Below are positions 1 to 4,743 of a stretch of 6,255 bases of DNA, in pieces. The notes under the pieces are model-generated. The model saw only the letters and a list, made by a program, of their open reading frames with translations. It was not told the origin of the DNA and did not search any database. The position numbers and the translations under genes were made by a program. This DNA comes from Anaerolineales bacterium UBA6663 (GTDB lineage: Bacteria; Chloroflexota; Anaerolineae; Anaerolineales; UBA6663): assembly GCA_002455335.1 (NCBI GenBank), contig DKKP01000373.1, forward strand, positions 1-6,255, given 5' to 3'. The first letter of the stretch is position 1, and each line of letters starts with the position of its first letter.

Positions 1-1236
1 TCCGGCGATGGCGGCGATGGCGCCGTGCATTTTCGCCGAGAGAAGTTCGTGGCCCAGGGCGGCCCCGACGGTGGCGATGGGGGGCGCGGCGGCGACGTGG
101 TGTTCGTCGTCGACGTCAAGCTCAACACGCTCCTGAGCTTCGCGCATAAGCGCAAGTACGCGGCCAAGCCGGGAGGGCGCGGCGGGCGTAATGACATGCG
201 CGGCGCTTCGGCCGATCCGCTCCTCGTGTCGGTGCCGCCGGGCACAGTCATCCGCGATCAGCAAAGCGGTATCGTGCTCGGCGACCTGACCGACGCCACG
301 CAGACCCTTGTCGTGGCGCGCGGCGGGCGCGGTGGGCGCGGCAACGCGCGCTTCGTCTCGTCGCGCAACCAGGTGCCGCATGTGGCCGAGAAGGGCGCGC
401 CCGGCGAGGAACTCACGCTCACCCTCGAGCTCAAGCTGATCGCCGACGTCGGCATCGTCGGCGTGCCGAACGCGGGCAAGAGCACGTTCCTCTCGTCGGT
501 GACCGCCGCGAAACCCAAGATCGCGGCCTATCCGTTTACGACGTTGCAGCCGAACCTGGGCGTCGCCCGGCTCGATACGCTTGGCGCTCAGACGCTTGTG
601 CTCGCCGACATCCCGGGCCTGATCGAGGGCGCGCACAAGGGCGTCGGCCTCGGGTTCGACTTCTTGCGCCATGTTCAACGGACACGCGTGCTGATCCATC
701 TGCTCGATGGCCAGAGCGCCAACCCGGTCGCCGATTATGGACAGATCAATGCCGAGTTGACCCTGTTCGACGAAGACCTGAGTAACAAGCCGCAGGTTGT
801 GGCCGTGAACAAGCTGGATCTCCCCGACGTGCAGGAGCGCTGGCCAACGATCGAGGCCGAGCTCAAAGCTCGCGGTGTCACGGCCATGGCGATCTCGGCC
901 GCCACCGGGAAGGGTGTGCGCGAACTACTCTTCGCTGCCAGCCAGCGCCTGGCCGATGCCCCGCCGCCTCCGCGATTCGATGACATCCCGGTCTACCGAC
1001 CGGCCTTCGACGCCAATGAGTTCACGATCACGCGCGACGAAGACGGCGCGTACCGGGTCAGCGGCAAGAAGATCGAGCGTGCTGCGCGGATGACGTACTG
1101 GGAGTTCGAAGAGGCCGTCGAGCGCTTTCAGAAGATCCTTGAGGTGCTCGGGGTCCGCAACGGGCTCGAGGAAGCCGGGATCAAGGCCGGCGACACCGTG
1201 CGCATCGGCGAGTACGAACTCGAGTGGAGCGACTAG
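1..1236 (+). CDS. obgE: Obg-family ribosome-assembly GTPase, 5'-truncated by window edge
   Basis: Cytosolic GTPase of the Obg/CgtA family, which binds the large ribosomal subunit and acts in its late assembly and in stress control. Reading frame 1 is open from the first base and encodes SGDGGDGAVHFRREKF, the conserved start of the glycine-rich Obg fold. About 12 residues including the true start therefore lie upstream, and the GTG at 25 is an internal valine, not a start. In window numbering (TCC at 1-3 = residue 1) the glycine-rich Obg domain covers about residues 1-145. The G domain follows, with P-loop GVPNAGKS (bases 460-483), G3 motif DIPGLIEG (from 607), G4 NKLD (from 808) and G5 SAATGKG. 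A C-terminal OCT domain runs from about residue 330 to WSD-stop. All GTP-binding motifs are intact. The 3' end overlaps nadD by 13 bases, suggesting coupling. The family call is essentially certain. Confidence 0.97.
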   Translation, partial: SGDGGDGAVHFRREKFVAQGGPDGGDGGRGGDVVFVVDVKLNTLLSFAHKRKYAAKPGGRGGRNDMRGASADPLLVSVPPGTVIRDQQSGIVLGDLTDATQTLVVARGGRGGRGNARFVSSRNQVPHVAEKGAPGEELTLTLELKLIADVGIVGVPNAGKSTFLSSVTAAKPKIAAYPFTTLQPNLGVARLDTLGAQTLVLADIPGLIEGAHKGVGLGFDFLRHVQRTRVLIHLLDGQSANPVADYGQINAELTLFDEDLSNKPQVVAVNKLDLPDVQERWPTIEAELKARGVTAMAISAATGKGVRELLFAASQRLADAPPPPRFDDIPVYRPAFDANEFTITRDEDGAYRVSGKKIERAARMTYWEFEEAVERFQKILEVLGVRNGLEEAGIKAGDTVRIGEYELEWSD

Positions 1237-1835
1237 GCATCCTCGGCGGGACGTTTGACCCGCCGCACACCGGGCACCTGGCGCTGGCCCGCGCAGCAAG
1301 CGATCAGCTCAGCCTGACGCGGGTGCTGTGGGCGGTCGCCGCTGACCCACCCCACAAGCAGGGGCGGGTCCACACTCCGGCCGAGGTGCGCGTGCGTCTG
1401 GTGGAGGCGGCCATTGCGGGTGAGCCCGACATGGCGCTCTCGCGGGTCGATCTCGACCGGCCGGGCCCGCACTACACGGTCGACGCGCTGGCCCTGCTCG
1501 CCAGGCAATACCCGGCTACCGAGTTGATCTTTCTCATCGGCGGCGATTCACTCAGGGATCTGCCGTCGTGGCGTAGGCCAGACGAGTTGATCCGGCTGTG
1601 TCGACTGGGCGTTCTGCGTCGGCCCGAAGCCGACTTCGATCTCACTGAGTTGGAGTCTGTGATGCCGGGGATCACCCGGCGGATCGACTTCGTCATTGCG
1701 CCGCCGGTGTCGGCGTCTTCTCAGGAGATCCGGGCGCGCGCTGCGGTGGGCGCGTCGTTGGTCGGCCTTGTGCCCGCTCGCGTCGCCGCGTTGATCGAAG
1801 CCGAGCGGATCTATGCCTCGGATGACGACGTCTGA
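1224..1835 (+). CDS. nadD: Nicotinate-nucleotide adenylyltransferase
   Basis: Cytosolic enzyme that joins nicotinate mononucleotide and ATP to give nicotinate adenine dinucleotide, the penultimate step of NAD synthesis. The 203-residue protein has the usual family length. Visible motifs are the nucleotidyltransferase signature GGTFDPPHTGH (residues 8-18, with H15 and H18 of the HxGH site), DPPHK (41-45), GPHYTVDAL (81-89), IGGDSLRDLPSWRRPDEL (105-122), and SSQEIRAR (165-172), the SSxxIR motif that closes over ATP. The C-terminus has the typical VPxxVxxxIExxxIY pattern. The start is GTG at 1224, inside the end of obgE. It places the signature at the expected distance from the N-terminus, and no good Shine-Dalgarno sequence is visible, which fits translational coupling. 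The 3' end overlaps the next gene by 23 bases (14 if that gene starts at 1822). Strong call. Confidence 0.95.
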   Translation: MERLGILGGTFDPPHTGHLALARAASDQLSLTRVLWAVAADPPHKQGRVHTPAEVRVRLVEAAIAGEPDMALSRVDLDRPGPHYTVDALALLARQYPATELIFLIGGDSLRDLPSWRRPDELIRLCRLGVLRRPEADFDLTELESVMPGITRRIDFVIAPPVSASSQEIRARAAVGASLVGLVPARVAALIEAERIYASDDDV

Positions 1836-2490
1836 GCCAAACGTGCCGCCGGGATTTGTCGAGGCCTATCGGCTGCGGCTGTCGGCCAGTTCACGTCTGG
1901 TTGTGGGGCTGAACGTCGGGGCGATCGTGCTCCTGGCGCCCGCGATCGCGCTCTTCATCTGGCCGGCTGCGGCGCGCGGCTTCCTGGCTCGTGATCTGGT
2001 CTTCACGCTGACGCTGACGCTGGCCGACGGCCTGGCCTTGATCGCCGGGACGGTTGGCGTGGTGGTCGCGCACGAAGCCGTACATGGCCTTGTGATGACG
2101 TTCTTTGGCGCGCGCCCGCGCTATGGGATCAAGTGGGAGTTGATGGCCGCTTACGCCACGGCACCCGGGCATCTCTTCGCCCGCGACAGCTTTATCGCTG
2201 TTGCGCTTGCGCCGCTGGCGCTGCTCACACCGTTGCTCTGGATCCTCGTCTGGATGGTGCCGTCCGGCGGGCTGTGGATGGCCCTGGCCCTGGCCGGCAT
2301 CCTCAACACAGTCGGCGCGGTCGGCGACCTCTACATGACCTGGCAGGCGCTCAAACATCCGGCGTCGGCGCTTGTGCTGGACGAGGAGGATGGGATGCGG
2401 GTGTATGTGGGTGAGGCCGCGGGGGGCAGGCATCAGGCGTCAGAGACGCTGCCGCGCGAGGCCGGATCCTTCGATGGCCCCGACACCTGA
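1813..2490 (+). CDS. DUF3267-like membrane protein with HExxH zinc-metalloprotease motif
   Basis: Predicted integral membrane protein of 225 residues resembling the DUF3267 family (putative zincin-like membrane peptidases); substrate unknown. About four hydrophobic segments are seen, near residues 30-55, 62-95, 123-149 and 152-172. The second contains HEAVHG at 87-92 (bases from 2071), giving H87, E88 and H91 of an HExxH zinc site inside or at the edge of the membrane. The last contains N165 and GD at 171-172 (NTVGAVGD). By analogy with M50-type intramembrane proteases, D172 could be the third metal ligand; this is inference. ATG at 1813 gives the longest frame, but ATG at 1822 is equally possible; both overlap nadD, so it is probably the last gene of the obgE operon. 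The final 25 or so residues are low in complexity and lie in the heptamer-repeat zone overlapping the convergent transporter gene, so the tail is probably not functional. Peptidase activity is untested. Confidence 0.8.
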   Translation: MPRMTTSEPNVPPGFVEAYRLRLSASSRLVVGLNVGAIVLLAPAIALFIWPAAARGFLARDLVFTLTLTLADGLALIAGTVGVVVAHEAVHGLVMTFFGARPRYGIKWELMAAYATAPGHLFARDSFIAVALAPLALLTPLLWILVWMVPSGGLWMALALAGILNTVGAVGDLYMTWQALKHPASALVLDEEDGMRVYVGEAAGGRHQASETLPREAGSFDGPDT

Positions 2491-2510
2491 CCCCGGACGC
2501 CTGACGCCTG
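2427..2510. repeat. Inverted heptamer-repeat element in the convergent gene overlap
   Basis: Two adjacent plus-strand heptamers, AGGCATC and AGGCGTC (2428-2441), face a run of four degenerate reverse-orientation heptamers, GACACCT, GACCCCG, GACGCCT, GACGCCT (2482-2509). Bases 2427-2441 and 2496-2510 are inverted repeats matching at 14 of 15 positions; in minus-strand RNA the one mismatch becomes a G-U pair. The loop is 54 bases. The element lies in the last codons of both the DUF3267-like gene and the EamA gene and supplies their low-complexity tails. There is no T-tract on either side, so it is not a canonical terminator, but it could hinder read-through or protect 3' ends. The repeats are read directly; the function is inferred. 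Confidence 0.6.
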
Positions 2511-3404
2511 GGTCGCTATCCCAATACCCACCAGCACCACGAGGCCCCCGACGATCTTGAGCGGCGTCGGCGCCTCGCCGATGACGAGCATGGCCAGCGC
2601 CGAGGAGAGGATCGGCTCGCCGAGCGTGGCGACCGAGACGAAGGTGGCCGGCAGATGTTTCAGCGCCCAGTTGAAGCTCGAGTGCCCGATCAGTTGCGGC
2701 AGCAAGGCCAGAAGCAATAACCAGAGATAGGCGATCGAATCGTAGCCGGTGAACGGCGTACCCGTAACCAGGCAGGCCGCCAGCAACGAGACGGCTGCCG
2801 CGCCGTAGGTCAGCGTGATGTAGGGCACGAGCGCCAGGCTCTGGCGCAGACGGCGCCCGATCACCAGATAGACCGCGACGGCGGCCGCGCCGGTGAGCGC
2901 CAGGGCATCACCCGCCAGGCTGCTGCCATCGCCGATGAGCCCTGAAACAGCGCAGCCTGCCTCGAGCGAACAAACGTCGCTGAGAGCGATCACCACGCTG
3001 CCGGCGATGGCGATCAGCAGACCGGCCCAGACCATCCGGCCCGGTGGCTCGCGCAGGATGATCCACGCGATCAAGGCGACAAAGAGTGGCGACGACGAGA
3101 CAAGCACTGTCGAGTTGGCGATCGACGTGTACTCTAGCGACGAGATCCAGGTGGCGAAATGCAAGCCAAGGAATACGCCGCTCAGCAGAACCAGCAGCCA
3201 GGCACGTGGGGGCAGGGCGGCGAAGTCGGCACGGTGGCGTTGAAGGGCCACGGGGGCGAGGATCAGCGTGCTCAGCGTCAGGCGCACTGCCGCGATCGCC
3301 AGCGAGGGGACGCCGTCGGCCTGCGCAAAGCGGACGAAAAGGGCCCCGGTCGAGACCGCGAGCAGGCCAACGCCAAGGACGAGAAAGGGTCGGGTGGGCG
3401 ACAA
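2433..3404 (-). CDS. EamA/DMT-superfamily transporter, ten-helix
   Basis: Inner-membrane drug/metabolite-superfamily transporter of 323 residues with two EamA repeats (about 5-141 and 163-297). Ten hydrophobic segments can be traced, near 7-27, 33-55, 68-90, 95-117, 123-142, 163-182, 190-213, 224-246, 252-276 and 279-298. The conserved GEP (262-264) lies in the ninth segment, where EamA proteins usually carry it. Substrates in this family are diverse (amino acids, metabolites, drugs), so none is assigned. The start is TTG at 3404: an in-frame stop lies five codons upstream and no ATG, GTG or TTG follows for a long way, so this start is effectively forced. The loop between repeats has two cysteines (C145, C151), which is slightly unusual. 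The last 26 or so residues (QASGVRGQVSG onward) come from the heptamer repeats and overlap the convergent gene by 58 bases. A promoter lies just upstream. Family confident, substrate unknown. Confidence 0.88.
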   Translation of the reverse strand: MSPTRPFLVLGVGLLAVSTGALFVRFAQADGVPSLAIAAVRLTLSTLILAPVALQRHRADFAALPPRAWLLVLLSGVFLGLHFATWISSLEYTSIANSTVLVSSSPLFVALIAWIILREPPGRMVWAGLLIAIAGSVVIALSDVCSLEAGCAVSGLIGDGSSLAGDALALTGAAAVAVYLVIGRRLRQSLALVPYITLTYGAAAVSLLAACLVTGTPFTGYDSIAYLWLLLLALLPQLIGHSSFNWALKHLPATFVSVATLGEPILSSALAMLVIGEAPTPLKIVGGLVVLVGIGIATQASGVRGQVSGPSKDPASRGSVSDA

Positions 3405-3417
3405 GAGAGTACTTCGC

Positions 3418-3447
3418 TAGACAAAAACAGGGCTGGGTGAATATAAT
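3418..3447 (+). promoter_or_regulatory. Sigma-70-type promoter for sodA
   Basis: A perfect -10 box TATAAT (3442-3447) lies 18 bases after a -35 box TAGACA (3418-3423), which matches TTGACA at five of six positions. In such GC-rich DNA this AT-rich block stands out. The predicted start near 3454 gives sodA a leader of about 60 bases containing a small hairpin and a strong ribosome binding site. The promoter probably drives sodA and the ferredoxin gene up to the terminator at 4619-4658. The match is seen directly; activity is inferred. Confidence 0.7.
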
Positions 3448-3468
3448 CCCTGCGACGCCACCCGTCAA
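3440..3468 (-). promoter_or_regulatory. Sigma-70-type promoter for the EamA transporter gene
   Basis: On the minus strand a -35 box TTGACG (plus-strand 3463-3468) is separated by exactly 17 bases from a -10 box TATATT (3440-3445). Each differs from the consensus at one position. The predicted transcription start, near 3433, would leave a leader of about 29 bases before the TTG start at 3404. The -10 box shares four base pairs (3442-3445) with the -10 box of the opposing sodA promoter. The match is seen directly; activity is inferred. Confidence 0.65.
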
Positions 3469-3471
3469 TCT

Positions 3472-3493
3472 TCAGGCCTTTGATCTGGCCTGA
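3472..3493 (+). promoter_or_regulatory. Inverted repeat in the sodA leader
   Basis: TCAGGCC (3472-3478) and GGCCTGA (3487-3493) form a perfect 7-bp inverted repeat around an 8-base loop. It lies between the predicted transcription start and the Shine-Dalgarno sequence AGGAG (3504-3508). Overlapping its right arm is a direct repeat, TGATCT-GGCC-TGATCT (3481-3496). It could be a regulator operator or a leader hairpin; it has no T-tract, so it is not an attenuator of the usual type. It does not match a Fur or SoxR consensus as I know them. The role is unassigned. Confidence 0.4.
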
Positions 3494-3514
3494 TCTCACC
3501 CACAGGAGACTGTA

Positions 3515-4129
3515 ATGGCACACGAACTACCCTCGCTTCCGTACTCGCACGATGCGTTGGAGCCGCACATCGACACGGCCACGATGCAGATCCATCATGG
3601 CAAGCACCATCAGGCTTACGTGACAAACCTCAACAAGGCGCTCGAGAGTGCGCCCGAACTGGCCGGCAAGAGCGCCGAGGAGTTGATCAAGGATCTGGCC
3701 GCCGTCCCCGAGGCCATCCGCACCGCCGTTCGCAATAACGGCGGCGGGCATGTCAACCACACCTTCTTTTGGGGCCTGATGGGCCCGAACGGCGGCGGTG
3801 AGCCGACCGGCGCGTTGGGCGACGACATCAAGGCGACCTTTGGCTCGTTCGACGAGTTCAAGACCAAATTCCAGGCCGCGGGCGTCGGCCGCTTCGGCAG
3901 CGGCTGGGCCTGGCTTGTGGTCGGCAAGGACGGCAAGCTGGCGATCACCTCGACCCCAAACCAGGACAGCCCGCTGATGGATGGCATCAAACCGGTCCTG
4001 GGCTGTGATGTCTGGGAGCACGCGTACTATCTGAAGTATCAAAATCGCCGGCCCGATTACTTGGCGGCGTGGTGGAATGTGGTAAACTGGGCTGCGGTTG
4101 CGGAGAATTACGCTGCCGCAAAACCGTAG
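3515..4129 (+). CDS. sodA: Superoxide dismutase, manganese-type (Fe/Mn family)
   Basis: Cytosolic enzyme converting superoxide to oxygen and hydrogen peroxide. The 204-residue protein has the family's normal length and no signal peptide. The metal ligands are all visible: H27 (QIHHGKHH), H82 (GHVNHTFFW), and D165 and H169 in DVWEHAYY (165-172). The second-sphere pattern is manganese-type: glycines G76-G78 precede HVNH, where iron enzymes carry a glutamine on that helix, and Q150 sits in PNQDSPL. Metal preference cannot be proven from sequence, and cambialistic use is possible. The residue before D165 is a cysteine (C164), where a hydrophobic residue is more usual. ATG at 3515 follows AGGAG (3504-3508) by six bases, so the start is well supported. 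The gene diverges from the EamA transporter and is followed 52 bases later by a ferredoxin in the same direction with no terminator between, so the two are likely cotranscribed. Confidence 0.97.
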   Translation: MAHELPSLPYSHDALEPHIDTATMQIHHGKHHQAYVTNLNKALESAPELAGKSAEELIKDLAAVPEAIRTAVRNNGGGHVNHTFFWGLMGPNGGGEPTGALGDDIKATFGSFDEFKTKFQAAGVGRFGSGWAWLVVGKDGKLAITSTPNQDSPLMDGIKPVLGCDVWEHAYYLKYQNRRPDYLAAWWNVVNWAAVAENYAAAKP

Positions 4130-4143
4130 TTTCGAGAACGAAA
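4130..4143 (+). other. Small hairpin after sodA
   Basis: TTTCG (4130-4134) and CGAAA (4139-4143) form a 5-bp stem with an AGAA loop directly after the sodA stop codon. The stem is short, AT-leaning and followed by no T-tract, so it is probably not a terminator. It might act as a 3'-end or RNA-processing site between sodA and the ferredoxin gene. The remaining spacer to 4181 holds only the ferredoxin ribosome binding site. Confidence 0.25.
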
Positions 4144-4181
4144 ATCGCCCAGTGAGGCGTGTCAACTCTCAGGAGCTTCGT

Positions 4182-4598
4182 ATGTCCCACATCATCACAA
4201 GTTTGTGTCTGCGCGACGGCGGTTGTATCGAGGTCTGCCCGGTTGAATGTATCGTCCCCGGCAAGCCCGAGAGCGAGTGGCCGTGGATGTACATCGATCC
4301 CGACACCTGCATCGACTGCGGCGCCTGCGTGCCGGAGTGCCCGTGGGAAGCCATCTTCCCCGAAGATGAGGTCCCGGGCGATCACTCCGCCAAGGACGGT
4401 CAGCGCGTTAGCTCGCCGAACGATCCGAATGTCGCGAGCCGCGGTGGTGAGCACTACTCCGGGCACAACAATAAGAGCGAGGCCGTCGAGCTCGATGGCG
4501 TGATCACGCTCGCCGCTGGTGATGTGGTTGACTTGCGCGCCGACATCCAGAAGAACTACGACTTCTACAAGGCCGGCCCGGGCTACGGCGCCCGCTAA
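4182..4598 (+). CDS. Ferredoxin, probable [3Fe-4S][4Fe-4S] type with C-terminal extension
   Basis: Small cytosolic electron carrier of 138 residues; its redox partners are unknown. The N-terminal half has eight cysteines: C9-x5-C15-x3-C19-P-x2-C23, then C43-x2-C46-x2-C49-x3-C53-P. By comparison with seven-iron ferredoxins such as Azotobacter FdI, C19, C43, C46 and C49 should hold a [4Fe-4S] cluster. C9, C15 and C53 should hold a [3Fe-4S] cluster, because the usual extra cysteine of the first motif is absent; C23 would be free. This assignment is inference. Residues 65-138 form a hydrophilic extension without cysteines, ending in a tyrosine- and glycine-rich tail. ATG at 4182 is chosen over a longer frame from 4098 because AGGAG (4171-4175) lies six bases ahead and the upstream residues, overlapping sodA, look unlike a ferredoxin. 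It is probably cotranscribed with sodA and ends at the terminator at 4619. Confidence 0.9.
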   Translation: MSHIITSLCLRDGGCIEVCPVECIVPGKPESEWPWMYIDPDTCIDCGACVPECPWEAIFPEDEVPGDHSAKDGQRVSSPNDPNVASRGGEHYSGHNNKSEAVELDGVITLAAGDVVDLRADIQKNYDFYKAGPGYGAR

Positions 4599-4618
4599 GG
4601 TCCGCTGAGGTAAGATCA

Positions 4619-4658
4619 GGGAGGGCAGTCGCTCAATGCGGCGCCCTCCCTTTTTTTT
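4619..4658 (+). terminator. Intrinsic terminator after the ferredoxin gene
   Basis: GGGAGGGC (4619-4626) and GCCCTCCC (4643-4650) form a perfect 8-bp GC-rich stem, with a possible inner CGC/GCG helix (4630-4632, 4638-4640). Eight consecutive T residues follow (4651-4658). It starts 20 bases after the ferredoxin stop and is a textbook Rho-independent terminator. It ends the sodA-ferredoxin unit and implies a separate promoter for the downstream lyase. Confidence 0.93.
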
Positions 4659-4705
4659 GTGATGTGCACACGGGCGCCGTCGGGTGAGGTGGTGCCTTGG
4701 CCGTG

Positions 4706-4715
4706 GGGGCGCCCC
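4706..4715. other. GC palindrome in the leader of the lyase gene
   Basis: GGGGCGCCCC is a perfect 10-bp palindrome, 28 bases before the ATG at 4744. It lies in the 85-base gap 4659-4743, which must carry the promoter of the lyase unless transcription reads through the terminator. I see no convincing -35/-10 pair in this very GC-rich gap. The palindrome may be an operator or a chance event in GC-rich DNA. Confidence 0.25.
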
Positions 4716-4743
4716 TGGGCATGTCGCTCAACGAGGCACGCGA

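Noticed and set aside
25..27. GTG as the start of obgE
   Set aside because: The frame is open to base 1 and encodes the conserved Obg N-terminal motif upstream of this codon, so the gene is cut by the window edge and the GTG is internal.
61..190. Glycine-rich repetitive sequence as a DNA repeat array
   Set aside because: It is the normal glycine-rich Obg domain (GGPDGGDGGRGGD and similar), conserved at protein level across the family.
2427..2510. Bidirectional intrinsic terminator for the convergent genes
   Set aside because: The inverted repeat is real, but the loop is 54 bases and no T-tract follows on either strand.
4130..4143. Terminator between sodA and the ferredoxin gene
   Set aside because: The stem is only 5 bp, weak, and not followed by a T-run.
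4098..4181. N-terminal extension of the ferredoxin overlapping the end of sodA
   Set aside because: The extension is arginine-rich and unlike ferredoxins, while ATG at 4182 has AGGAG six bases ahead.
4684..4743. GTG start adding 20 residues to the lyase
   Set aside because: The extra residues are low-complexity translation of GC-rich leader. ATG at 4744 has GAGG at proper spacing and begins at the family's usual N-terminus.
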